The notes under the pieces are model-generated. The model saw only the letters and a program-made list of their open reading frames with translations, had not been told where the DNA came from and searched no databases. Of a stretch of 64,000 bases of DNA, positions 1 to 11,500 are shown piece by piece (within the stretch, counting starts at the first letter, position 1; each line of letters opens with the position of its first letter). The stretch is taken from assembly GCF_000006565.2 (NCBI RefSeq), contig NC_031477.1:5666183-5730182 (forward strand). The letters run 5' to 3'. Made by a program: the position numbers and the translations under genes. The stretch comes from Toxoplasma gondii ME49. Taxonomy: Eukaryota > Apicomplexa > Conoidasida > Eucoccidiorida > Sarcocystidae.

Positions 1-670
1 CATTCTCGTCCGAGTCATCAAACTCTGCGCCGCTCTCCCGCTTCTCCCTCTCTCTTTCAGAGGCTTCTTCACCCACGGAATCCGCTACGCTGGAACCCGC
101 AACTCCCGAACCTGCATGCACCTCGCGGGCCCTGGCCTCGAGTGCTCTCTCGGTCAAGTAAACCGCAAACTCCGTGGCGCCAGGCATCATGTGGGGGAAG
201 GGCGACTCGCGGTCGCTGCATGCATCGACGTTGAAAAAAACTGCATGTGGCAGGCGAGCTCCGTGCCTGAACTCCCGCACCGCATCGCGTCCGCCAAAGA
301 CGGGAAGGTCCGACCAGGAGGCGTCGAAGATGAACACGCGCCGGTCTCTCTTGGGAGGCTCCTCGTGAAGTGTCTCTGTGGCTGTCGAGCTTTGTGCAGA
401 TTCAGGGCGGTCGCCTTCGTGCCTGTCTCTCCTTCTGCTTGCGTTCTCGGCGAGACAGCGCTGGATAAAGGAATAGCGGCCAGTGGAAGAAGCGATGGTT
501 TCGCTCTCTTCTGAGGAGTGCCCTCTGGACGTGGCGCATGCATGCGACCTTCGCGTGGCTTCCGCAATCTGCGCTCGGACCACTGAAGAGCCGAAACGCA
601 AAAGAAGAGCCGCGACCTCCGCGGGACTCAGCACCACTGGACGGACAGTCGGGAAACATAGACGCGCCAT
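1..670 (-). CDS. Rhodanese-family sulfurtransferase (3-mercaptopyruvate/thiosulfate sulfurtransferase), 5' part, cut by window edge
   Basis: The minus strand is open without a stop from an ATG at 670 to position 1, about 223 residues. It begins MARLCFPTVRPVVLSPAEVA, resembling the first strand and helix of tandem-rhodanese sulfurtransferases. The core of the N-terminal rhodanese domain follows near residues 112-165: FIFDASWSDLP, GGRDAMREF, then HAVFFNVDACSD and PHMMPG, in the order seen in mercaptopyruvate sulfurtransferases (a D-A-x-W strand, then 'ARFFDID', then 'PHMLP'). This family moves sulfur from 3-mercaptopyruvate or thiosulfate to thiol acceptors. The catalytic cysteine belongs to the second domain, outside the window, so activity cannot be judged. 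Oddities: a hydrophilic insertion of about 80 residues (roughly 30-112) before the FDASW strand, and a charged Glu/Arg-rich stretch at the window edge. It is divergent to the NTH1 gene. The family call is firm; the substrate is inferred. Confidence 0.8.
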   Translation of the reverse strand, partial: MARLCFPTVRPVVLSPAEVAALLLRFGSSVVRAQIAEATRRSHACATSRGHSSEESETIASSTGRYSFIQRCLAENASRRRDRHEGDRPESAQSSTATETLHEEPPKRDRRVFIFDASWSDLPVFGGRDAVREFRHGARLPHAVFFNVDACSDRESPFPHMMPGATEFAVYLTERALEARAREVHAGSGVAGSSVADSVGEEASEREREKRESGAEFDDSDEN

Positions 671-1990
671 CGTCAGAGAAAAGGAGAAAATTGCTTCAGA
701 AAAATATAAAAAAGAGGCTAACAGACTTCGGGGGAAGAGACGCGACGGGACGGCAGAGTTCGTAAGAAGGGCGTGAAGCGGGTCAAGAGACACCCGAGCT
801 CGCTGGTCCAGGTGTATGTACACTTGGTCGTAGGCGCGCGGCGTAAGCTTTCGACGCCAGACTTGAAGAAATGAGACCGCAGAGAATCCATGGGAGAAGT
901 TGTCGTCTGCGCGGTCCAGGAGAGGTAAAGCGAAGAAGACTGCGGACCGTAAGACCTGGTGAGGTGTATTTGCATCGGCTCAAGAAAAGGCGAGTGCAGA
1001 AGGCGTAGGAAACACACGACACGAGGAGGAGCAGATGCGAAACAAAAGAGAAGAGAAAGGAGCTCCGCACATGGCGATATCTCCACATCTGGACACTCTC
1101 TTCTCTTGTATAAAGCTTTTAAGACGTCGAGGTTAAGTCTCAGCAGCGCTTGAGTCTTGTCGGAGACACGCAGCCACAAGTGATCAGATGTCCGCAGAAA
1201 CATGCTCATATATAGCACAAGTGAGCTTTTACAGAGATAAACACACGCGTACGTAAATATACGTGTACACATGCGTTTGTGTTTCTCGTTTCTAGTGCAC
1301 GGACAGACACGTGCATGCAGGCTGGCTGTTTAGAAAGCCGTGAAACTCGCGTCGGCCTAGACAAGCAGTTGGCGAACTTTTGACTGCAAGTCGCCCTGGA
1401 AACCGGAAACCGCTCCTTTCCCAGCACAGGAAACTCAACAATGATTTAGAATTTAGCACATCTGCAGGTTACAAACACACCGAAGTCACGGAGTTGTGTT
1501 TAGCGGTCCTGACACACTCATCCGGCTGCATGCGATCAGTTGCCACAGCGCACGAGACGACTCGAAGCTCGCGCCTTTGCCTTCGGTTTCCATCCCGGAA
1601 AAGATTTAATTAACATGCCATAGGGAAACGTTCTCACAAACACAACAGAGTACTCCTTTTCTTGGATGCGGCCGTCGTTGCACACGAAAAGCCAGCACAG
1701 ATCGCGGCTTTCCTGGTCTCTACACTCAACAGTATCTCAAGCACCGCGTGGGTCTCTGCGCCGGTCCGGGGTGCGGCGACTTTGTGAAGCGCGGCTTTTT
1801 TTTGAAAGGCAACTTTCAACTTGTTTGAGGGAGCTCGTGTTGGCACATAATTGTTTCTCTGGACGGCGTACATCTGCGGAGAAAGGAGGCAGAAAGACCG
1901 GAGGTGCAGAAGGGACCAAAGCAGAGCAGCAAGCGCGAGGAGACAGGGGTGTCGGCTCCCATGACTCTCCGGCGCCGCTTCTCGTTTTAA
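671..1990. other. Intergenic spacer between divergent sulfurtransferase and NTH1 genes
   Basis: No supported gene. The interval lies between two divergent starts and presumably carries both promoters and 5' leaders. Short open frames here have no recognisable domain. A copy of GGTGTATGTACAC sits at 811-823, and a TGCATGC motif occurs near 1313. Confidence 0.5.
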
Positions 1991-4900
1991 ATGGATCTCT
2001 TATTCAATGGATTTGTTCACTTTATCTTTCTTTCCTGGGTTGCCGTATTACTTTCTGCGTGCATGCAAACGGCTTCTCTTCCGCCGAGTCCCGTGTCTCC
2101 CCGCCACGCTGCCTTCTTCCCTCGCGGTGGGTCTCCTCTGAACACTCGTCCTCCTCTGAACATTCGGCCTCGACTCTGTGCCTTCCTTATTTTTCTCGCC
2201 TCTTCTCCCAGTTCAACAGACTCTCCCTTCAGTGACTGCTCTCCGTCTCAGTCTGTGTCCCGTTCTCTTTCTCGCTTTTCTTTCCTCTCCTTTTTTCGAC
2301 CGCTCTACAGCGGCTTTTCCTCCTTTTCTTGCAAACGCGCCACTTGTGCCTGGAGTGCGGGGGCCTACATGTTGGAGAAGCCACAGAACAGTCTGCACCG
2401 CGACCGAACCTTTTTTTCTTTCTCGCTCTTTTTGGAAGCGCGAAAAATAGGGGAAGCGAGGCCCCAGACTGCTCAGGATGCGCCTTCTCCAGAACACAAG
2501 ATGAAAGATGCACAAAGACTGCCTGCCCGTTCTACCTCTTCTTCCTCCTCTTCTTCTTTGTCGGGGGCAGGGAGGGCGAGAAAGGGAAGGCCTGCGGAAG
2601 GGAGCAGCACCAATGAGGACTTCTCTGCGGGACGTCCGACAACGAAACAAGGAAAGCGAGAAGCCGGACGATGCACTGGGGGCGGAGCCCCGCCGCGGCG
2701 GTCTTCGAGACTGCGGAGTGAATCCTATGGAAATACAGAAGCAGGCATTTGTGTTGATTCGATTCCGCTAAAAAGATCGGAAATCAAGACTGCTGTCCCC
2801 GCCACAGCCGTGGACTTTGACAGATTTCGACATCCTGAAAAACCCGAGAAACCCGGGCTCTCGACCGCCCGCACACCAGGCCCAAGTGTACATACACCGG
2901 GCCGTGAAGCGCCGCAGCGACGCGGACGCGGTGTCTATACACCCGAAGACGTGGCTGGCGGGTCTGCGGCGACGCCCGGCGCGGCGAGCGAAGGGGCGCG
3001 GAAAGTCGAGTCGTTTGCAGCTGCGACAGAGGCCGGGAAGGTAAAGCAGGAATGTCTCTCTGGAGACAGGATCAGAGACCAAAGTGTCGCTTTCCACTCG
3101 ACAGTGAAGGAAGAGGACGCGGAGAACGCGAGGACACTCCCACACCCAGTTGCGCCCCCGTCACCTTCCCGAGGGTTTCTCTTCACCCAGAAAGGGAAGC
3201 GGAGGAAGCGAGAGGACGTGACAACAAGTCTTCGCGAGCTGGCCGGATGCGCAGAGCTGGACCTTGAAGATCTCTCGCAGAACGTGGCAAAGAAAACAGA
3301 CGAGCCGTTCGCAAATCTCCCAGATTCGCCGGAGCCGCCGCACTTCCAAGATGTCTGGGACGCCGTGACGGAAATGCGCGCCAAGGTACGAGAACAAGAG
3401 ATCTGTGGGATGCTCCAGTTTTGCGCATCGATTTCTAAGAGGCACACCATCATGTGGAGTTACGGGGGACGCATGCGCCAGCCAGGGGAGGAAGAGAAAG
3501 TGGAGAAACGAGAAGGAGTGCGGGGTCGAGGAGCTCCGTGTCACAACGGTGAGAAACGCTTCGAAAGAGTGCCGGAGAGGTGCCGTGCAGAGGAACCTAC
3601 TGCATGCATACCAGCGCGCCCGACGGAGCAGCCGGAAGCAGAGGCTTTTGAAATGTTCAGAAAACGAAGAAAAGAGTCCTCGCGAGTCCTCGGCTCTCTC
3701 GCTGTTCGATGAACATGCTCGTGAAACAGCTTCATGTTTCTTCTCGAGCGCCCCTGTGGTGTATGTACAGCGGGACGCGCCGGTGGATTCGATGGGCGTC
3801 GAGGCGATGGGCGAATTGGCTCTGCAGCGGGACGGAGAGAAGGCGAAAGTGAGTCTGGCTGGGTTTGCCGCCTGCAGCTGCGGAACGTTTGACTAAGAAA
3901 TAGAAATGTCTTCTGAATTATTTCCTTTTTGCCTTTGAGCGCATGCATCTCCGCCTGCGTTGAACGCGGCAGCCTCGGTTGCGCGTGTGTGCAAGAGTCG
4001 CAAATCTGCAGAGGTTTCATTGTTCATTTGTGATGCCATACACGCAGACGCGTGTCTCGAGTTCGATAGGATCGTAACAGAGATGCGGTGTATGCAGTTG
4101 AAATGCAGTTGGCAGGTTGTGCTCTCTAGGCTCACAACGTTCCGGCAGCGGTGGTCACACAGGAGGTGCATTTCAAACATGAAAGAAACCTGGTTGACAC
4201 TGCTATGTAAAAAAGGTCATCATCTGATGAAGCCTCTACTCGCGGATAGGCATCAGCATACACACTTGCATATCTTCACACGATGTATATAGGATCTCGT
4301 CCTTGTATGGATGCATAGTTTGCGGGGGAAGGCGTTGGGAGCGTAAACAGGCCGTGTCGAGAGTGTTGAAACATCTGCAGACCGGTGCGTGTGCCTCTGA
4401 ACACTGTTCCGCGCCCATGTTTTTTCTCAGCGTTTCAGCGTCCTCGTGGCCGTTATGCTGTCGAGCCAGACGAAAGACGAACAGACAGCTGCATGCATGC
4501 AACGCCTGCGCGACGCCGACGTTTTGTCTCCCGAGAAAATGAGTCGCCTCTCCGTCGGTGAGAATCCTTTTTCGAAGTATCGACTGCGTGCGTTTGGATC
4601 ACAGGTTTCGACCTTGATTGCCTTTGTTTACCGGATCTTGCTGGAGTGTGAGAGTCACTTCAAACTTCCTTTCTTCTTTCGTGGATCTACAGTTCGTCTT
4701 CCCTGGTGTTTCATTCCAGCTTTGGCTTTTGTTCGCTCTCCTCCTCGAACCAATACATGCTCGTGCATGCATGTATATATATATGTATATATATATATAT
4801 ATATATGTATGTATGGAGAGGCAAGTAGAGAGAAACCCAGAGGGGACGAGGTACACGCGCGCGGATATGTGTCTTATGTAAATGTATTCGTATCTATTTG

Positions 4901-5361
4901 GAGATGAGCGCATGCATCTGCATGTGGCAGTGTCAGCATATACGTGGACTCGCCTGCACTGGACTGCGTCGGATTTCTCCCGTGCATGCGGTCCTGAGGC
5001 AGCTGAGTTGTCGGAGCTTCTCTACGGCGTCGGGTTTTACCAGAACAAGGCACGGTTTTTGAAAGAGGCTTGTCAGATTTTGCTGGAAAAGTACGGGGGA
5101 GACATCCCCCCGACCTACGAGGAGCTCGTTCAACTAAAGGGCGTTGGACCGAAGATGGCCAACATCGCCGTGCACGCAGTGAGGAAAGACCTCGAAAAAA
5201 AGACTTTCGAAAAAGCTTCCTCGCTCACACACTCTCCGACAGCCACACAAGAGAGGGACACAGACTCCCTTCTCACTCCTGGAGCAATGCATTCAAGAAC
5301 ACCTTTGCTGCAGTGAAGTGACACACATAGTCACTGAAGAGTATATCTTCAAGTGTACGTT

Positions 5362-5393
<32 letters not shown>

Positions 5394-6585
5394 CTTTCAG
5401 ATGTAGACTTATGTTGATAGGTATCTGTCGATGTTTAGGGTCAGCTGGAGATGCACAACTGTGCTTCTTTATCTATTCATTCACGTTTATATCCTTCTAT
5501 ATATTCATATATGTTAATATTTGCACATCTCTGTTTATATAAATATATATGGGTGCAGCGCCATCTGAAAGTTTCCGGAAGACGACCAAGAGTTTGTATG
5601 AACACAGGTAGATGCACCTTTGTTTTAGTTTCAGAACGGGCATGTCGGAGTCGTGTGTTGTATGCGCTGTGCTTTATGTGGGGGGTTGGCAGGGGTGGAA
5701 CCGCGTCGAGGGCATTGCAGTCGACGTCCACGTTCACCGAATCACAAACAGGTGAGGCAATGCTTCTCTTGTTGAGAGAAGAAGTCCTTCTTCGCTGAGC
5801 GAAAACGTCCTGCTTTGTCGAGAGAAAAAAGTTTTCATTTTCATTGTCTTAATAAAGAGCGATTCGAAACGAAACTCGCTTCCGGGTGACTGCCGCTCTG
5901 CTTGCACCCCGTTTCTGTCGACGTCGGAGACGAGGCATTTGGCTCTCGCCCTACCTTCAAGATGTCGTTTTGTGCGGCTCTCGCAAAGACATCCAAACCT
6001 CTGGTGGCAAGGTTTGGCTTTCGCAAAACTCAGGACGTTCAATGCGTTGCGAGTTTCACTTCTTCACTTGAAAAACTGGTCTCTACATGGCTTCGCCGGC
6101 GTGTTTTCGCTCGATGTGGCTAGACAGACTTTTCATCGGAAAGGAGACAAGCCGCTGTTTCAACACTGGAGCCCCGCTGCACGTGAAGCAGTTGGAGTGA
6201 GACGCGCCGGCTGTGCTGGCTTTCGCATTCTGATTGGCGTCTTCTGTTCAGGCTGAACTGGGTACGGACAAAGACCCCCATTGAGACTCAGCATGCACTG
6301 CAGAAATTCCTCAGAAGGTGCGTCGCCCCGGGAGGAACTCTTCATCGAGGGATCAGAACTTCATCAGAATCTTAAAAGTAGAAATCAGAAAACTCCCCAC
6401 TGTCCTCGACCTGCTGGCTCTGCCGCCTTCTTCCTCAGTCTTCTTCCATCCCGGCTTCTCTCCGTCTCGGTTCGCACATGTCGAGGCGAGGAGACATAGA
6501 GATTCTTCTTCACCCAGTTTCTAAAGCAAAACACATACAACAGACACAAATACATACATATACATACATATACATCTATACATAC

Positions 6586-6640
<55 letters not shown>

Positions 6641-8549
6641 CATCTATATATATATATATATCCGCGTGTTTTGTAACTCATAGATGTAGAGAGATGCTCG
6701 AGTTTGATTACCGCCTGTACACTGTAGACGCGTGTAGCGTATATATATATATATGTATAATATATATATATATATATATATATATGTATAATTAGTAATG
6801 TACTTGTGTCTGAATGTAGATATTGTTGGAGAAGAAAGAAGATCTTCAAGACGCGACATTTCATTCTCAACTCATGTGTGTTGTCCCCACGTCACGAGAA
6901 AACATCATTGGCGTCTGCCGTCGTTCTCCTTGTTCCCTTGCGACCCGTCATGCGCTATTCAGGAAGCTCCACTCGCAGGCGTTTGTTTTTCTCTCTGGTC
7001 GCTTTCGTTTGTCTTCTCCTTCGTCGCCCTCTTCTCTCTCTTTCCCCTTGCTTTTCTTCTCTCTCTTCTCGTCTCTTCTCTCTTCCTTTCTTTCTATCTC
7101 GTTCCCTCGGCTCCCCTTCTCATTTTTTATTTGGATGTGCCCTTGTGCATGCAGGCCTCTGTGGGGAGAAATAAATCTCCTCTTCGTCGGCTTCGGCCAG
7201 CAGATTTGCCGCCCCGTGAATCCGTTGGTGCGTCGCGATTGCCTCGCGTCTCAAACTCAACTTGAAATTCACTTTGCGTGCTTGTGGGTTCTTGAAACAA
7301 TTTAAAAGTCAGGTTGACGGGCAGTGTCTCTCTTACTGAAATATTGGTGAAATGCCGCTCCGCGTGGAAGGAGGTTTAGGCCATTGAAACTTGAAGCTTT
7401 TCGGTGACAGCACATCCAGTACGCATCATCCCTATACATCCAAGTGCAATCAAATGCACCCGTGACTGCGCTTTTACGTGGCTCAGTGTATGGACACCTC
7501 ACCTAGTCCTCTTTCCCGTTTCTGTCGTTCCTCGTCTCGCGTTGCCTCTAAGCTTCTAACTTGCACGCGACTCGGATCTCTTGCCTTATGAATGTTCGTC
7601 GCTGTGTCGCCGCGGTCATTTGTCTACCTCTTGTATGGCGTCGTTGCTTCTCGAGCCTTTTTTCTCTCGTCTTTCTTCCCTTTTCTCTCTCAGGGGGCTC
7701 CTTTGGGGGTCGGTCTCTTGCTCATACTCTCTCGTTCGACTGTCCGTCTTCTCCACATTTGCTTTTTCTGTACACGTGCATGCATCTGCTTACATCTATC
7801 CGTATTATATAGAGCCTATCTATGTGAATGCATATATATATATATATATGGTGATGCGTATCTAAGTATATGCATGTGTACGTATTTTCTTATATACTTG
7901 CTTACAGATAAACATATATACACACTAATATATTCGTATATCAATAATATTTATACATGAACATATAAGTGTAGCCTATAAGTCCTTTTCTTGCTCTTCT
8001 CCTCTGTCTTCTTCTGTCGCCTTGTCCGTCTCTTCTTCTTTGTATCCTCTCGTCACTTTGTCTGCTCTGCTTCTCCTCTCTCTTCTCTTGTCTCTTCTTC
8101 CTTCATTTTTCCTTTTTCTTCTCTCTGTGGCCTCGCGCTGTCCCTCCCCCGTGTACGTTCGTTCGCCTGTCTCTCGCCCGCGCTTTTGTCTTCTTTACAT
8201 CTCTTTGCGGCTCGTCGAACTACGTTGCTGTCTCCTTTTAATCTTGCGTCCCCTCTCTTCTTTTTTTTAATTCGGTCTCGCCTTTCTCCGTCTCTGTCCC
8301 GTTTCGTTTTCCTCCTTCTTCATCCCTGCTCTTCTCTCTTGCTCACGGTTGCTCCCCTGGTTTCCAGCTGCTCGTGCATATCGCGTCTCCTTTCTTTTCT
8401 CGTTCCTTTACATGCCTTGTTTTTCTCGCTTTCTGCTTCAGTGTTCTGCATGCAAGGCGAGTCAGTGGTGTCCCGTCGGTCGCAAGGCCTCTCGGAAGGA
8501 GAAGAAGACCCCCGAGATCGAAGTCGAAGTATCTCCTCAGAAAGATTAA
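1991..8549 (+). CDS. NTH1: Endonuclease III homologue (NTH1), bifunctional DNA glycosylase / AP lyase, eight exons
   Basis: Base-excision-repair enzyme that removes oxidised pyrimidines and cleaves at abasic sites. Exons: 1991-3385, 3771-3848, 4431-4557, 5003-5178, 5693-5751, 6252-6317, 7155-7227, 8442-8549; 2,082 nt in phase, 693 residues from the first ATG. Visible motifs are [21 protein letters not shown]; the helix-hairpin-helix [13 protein letters not shown] with the Schiff-base lysine at about 584; [14 protein letters not shown] with the catalytic aspartate at about 603; and a complete 4Fe-4S ligand set C652-x6-C659-x2-C662-x5-C668, assembled across the last intron. About 480 residues of low-complexity, basic N-terminal extension precede the core; human NTH1 has a far shorter one. 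The start is uncertain: ATGs at 2369 and 2501 are in frame, and 2040-2330 looks like a pyrimidine-rich leader. A targeting role for the extension is possible but unproven. Confidence 0.9.
3758..3769 (+). promoter_or_regulatory. GGTGTATGTACA motif overlapping an NTH1 3' splice site
   Basis: The near-palindrome runs directly into the AG of the acceptor that opens NTH1 exon 2 at 3771. The same 12-mer recurs elsewhere in the window (see findings). A function is not established. Confidence 0.4.
4773..4814. repeat. AT/TATG microsatellite in NTH1 intron
   Basis: Alternating TA interrupted by TATG units, preceded by a GCATGCATG stretch, inside the intron between NTH1 exons 3 and 4. Short open frames rich in Tyr-Ile across it are artefacts of the repeat. 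Confidence 0.9.
5364..5392. repeat. TA microsatellite in NTH1 intron
   Basis: Simple TA repeat with one TATG interruption in the intron between NTH1 exons 4 and 5. Confidence 0.9.
6550..6790. repeat. Compound TACA/TA microsatellite pair in NTH1 intron
   Basis: Two blocks, about 6550-6661 (TACATA grading into TA) and 6739-6790 (TA with TGTA breaks), separated by ordinary sequence. They lie in the intron between NTH1 exons 6 and 7. Both strands give spurious Ile-Tyr open frames. Confidence 0.9.
7831..7850. repeat. Short TA repeat in last NTH1 intron
   Basis: Ten or so TA units in the intron before the terminal NTH1 exon, followed by further AT-rich sequence to about 7980 and then a long pyrimidine-rich tract leading towards the acceptor at 8441. 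Confidence 0.85.
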
Positions 8550-11500
8550 ATCGCCATCTTCGCAGTGTCGCTGCTGCGTGCATCTGCCAACCCTACGATC
8601 AGCCCCCTCCTCAGACGACCATGCATTTTTGCCGCAGGTTCAGTTTACCAAAGAGTTCCACTCTGACATGAAATGTACACGTGTATGTGTATGCACTTAT
8701 GTATATATGTGAATATGTACATATGTGTGTGTATTTTTGAATCTATGTTTCGTGAGTTGATTCTTCGTTTGTAACTTTTTAGGGGCATGTGGAGTGGTTG
8801 TTTTCTGTGGCCTGGGGAATCTCTCAAAGTAGACGCCTTTTTGTTTTTCGTGGGAACCCCCGAGCAGAGGACAGGAGCGAGAAGGCTAGTGACCTCTGGA
8901 GTGTTTCTGCGCAGTTTCCGCTCTCGCCGATCTGTCTGCTGCCGACCCCTCGAGCGCGGGGTGTATGTACAGTGTAGCCCCTTTAAACGGACCAGACGAA
9001 CGAGAGACGAAACGAGAGAGAAAAAAGAAAGCATGGAACGAAGAAGACAACGAGTCACGAAAGAGGAAGAGAATGAACTAGAGAGGAACTCGGAGACAAA
9101 CAAGGGAGTTGATGGACGCGAGATGAGGAGCGGGGAAGGAAAAACAAAAGCAAGCAGAAAACCAATGAAGAGAAAAAAGCATTGTAAACCCGGAAACTGG
9201 AGAAAGCGTAGTGAGAGGGAACGCGAGAAACGAGGGTGAGTTAGAGCAACAATGCTGTCTGCTGAGAGGCTTCCTTGATGCCGAGATTTCTAGGAGCTGT
9301 CTTCGACCTTGTCACTTTTTCTTTTTCTATCGACTAGATAAATAGTGGAAAATTCGAGATATATGGAAACTCTTATAAAACTGAGAAATGTTTCAAACGT
9401 GGAGAAACCTACAAAAGAAAAGCATTTGATAGAAAGGATGTTTCCCTGAAAAAGGAATGAGAAAGACTTTGAGTAGTCACTTTTATTGAACTCGGCTACT
9501 CAGTGCAGTCCATTTAATGGTGTAACTAATCTGTTGAGCCTTGCCTTAACGACGAAATCGCAACGGCTCTCAGACCTCGTCGGTCTGGCGCCGGTGTCAC
9601 TACACCGGAACCGAGTTGATGATACAACGCAGCGCACGCGTGGTTCACTCTGCATTCGAGAAAAGAGAAAGTGAGCATAAACGTTCACGGTTCTTTCTCT
9701 AGAACAACATGCATTTTGACGAAACAAAACACAACTGCATTCTCACAGCTGGGGCAACAGATGAAGGGGTATAGAGACACGCTATTTATATTTCTCTATG
9801 AAGCTGCACAAAGGAAACAGCACTTTGTGTCATGGTTTTGTCTCCGCAACCTCAGACGGAAACAAGACTTTCTGCTCTCTTCCTATCGCTTACTTCGTTC
9901 TCTGCCTGCTCACATGTCTCTAGCTGACCTTGCTTTATTTCGCGTTTCTCTCACTTTCATTTCTTGACCTACACAGCTGCCCCTCTCCTTCCCCCATGAC
10001 TCTTCACATGCTTCGCACACCCTCATGCCTTCTTTATCCTAAAAACTACTGCTTCTCACCCTGAAAATTCCTTTCTCCTTTCCTTCCTTTGCCAGATCTG
10101 ACCCCGGTCTTCCCCCTTGTCTTTTCTCTCCTTTCCCTGCGCCGGCGAGGTGCCCTACGAGGAGCCTCTCGCGTGCCGCTCTGCGTGTTCGCTTCTCTGG
10201 CCCCTTTGGTTCCTCTCTTCGCTCTCGCCCTGGTCTATGTGCATGCAAATCCTTTTAACGCACATAGTGATCCAGGTTGCTGGGGAAGACTGCACTATCG
10301 ATGTCGTCGGCAGATACAGTGGACTGACAGGAGGCGACGGAGTCCTTGCAGACATCAGCAGGGTCGATGGACCGGAGCAGAAGGCGCGGAGAAGACGAAT
10401 TTTCCAGAAGTTCCCAAGAGCCCTCGCGTGCTGGCTGTCGCACGTGAGGTGCGTATTTGAGAGGATAAAAAGATTCCCCGTGTTGTGGATGTTTGTCCAC
10501 GCGAGAGAAAGGCGAAGCAAAACCCTCGCCCCTATCGTCCAAACAGGGAACCAGGCCAGAAGCCGTTGCCGGGTGGTAGACTGCAAGTGCACAAACATCC
10601 GAAAGAAAGAGGATGCAGAGTGGAATAACGAAAGAAAGAGACTCAGACCGCGGGATACGACACAGGTGGAGTTAGCAGGAAACAGAGAAGGAAACAGACA
10701 ACTACTGGGAAAAGTGGAGGTACACGTGAAAAGACATGTGGAAACAGAAGGAACGACGAACACTCAGAAAACGGTTGTACACCATAAAGGTCAAATGAGG
10801 AACTGGAGCGACCTGAGAGAAGTAGGAAACAAAAAGAAGCATGTTGGAAACAAGAACTGGAAGGTGCAGGGATTCGGTAGAACGACACGAACAAGGTAAG
10901 GAAAATGAAAGACCAGCGATAGGGAAAGGACAGAGAACAGGGAAGTGGCGACAAACACACCAGACAGAAAAAACCAACGGTGCAAAAACGAAGGCCATGC
11001 GAGGAACACCCAGAAGGCGGAAAACGCCAGGAAAACCCTTGAGGTTAAAAAGGCAGGTGACAAAGTCAAAAAAAAGACAGCGATGCACCAAGAGATTCCC
11101 CACGATATCCATGCACACGCTTGACATAAGTACCGTATTTTGCAAACCGTAGACTCCATGCGTGTTTCCCTATTTCTTCTTTATCTTAAGAACGACACAG
11201 CTCACGCCCATGATCAACTGTCTACATCGTCTTTCATGCTCGCTCCGATTTGGGATTTTTCCCCGCGGTTTAGTCTCACTCGATTCGGAGTACGGGAAGA
11301 CTAAAGAAGGCTGTTCTTGGTGCTTCTTGGGCGCGTGGATGCGCCGCTGGTGTCCACAAAAGTTCACCTTCCATCCGAGAAATTCAAATCCCCATCCTCC
11401 GACCGTCTCGGTGTCTGGTAAAAAAAGTCGAAAGGCAGCGATCGAACGGCGAATTACACGAAAAACGAAAAGTTGGGAAGCCAAGAAAACTAGAACTCGC

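Noticed and set aside
6478..6870. Tyr-Ile-rich frames on both strands
   Set aside because: TA/TACA microsatellite artefacts inside an NTH1 intron.
10155..10899. Overlapping frames on both strands near 10.1-10.9 kb
   Set aside because: No domain, start region is pyrimidine-rich leader-like sequence, and both strands are equally open; kept only as part of the unexplained interval.
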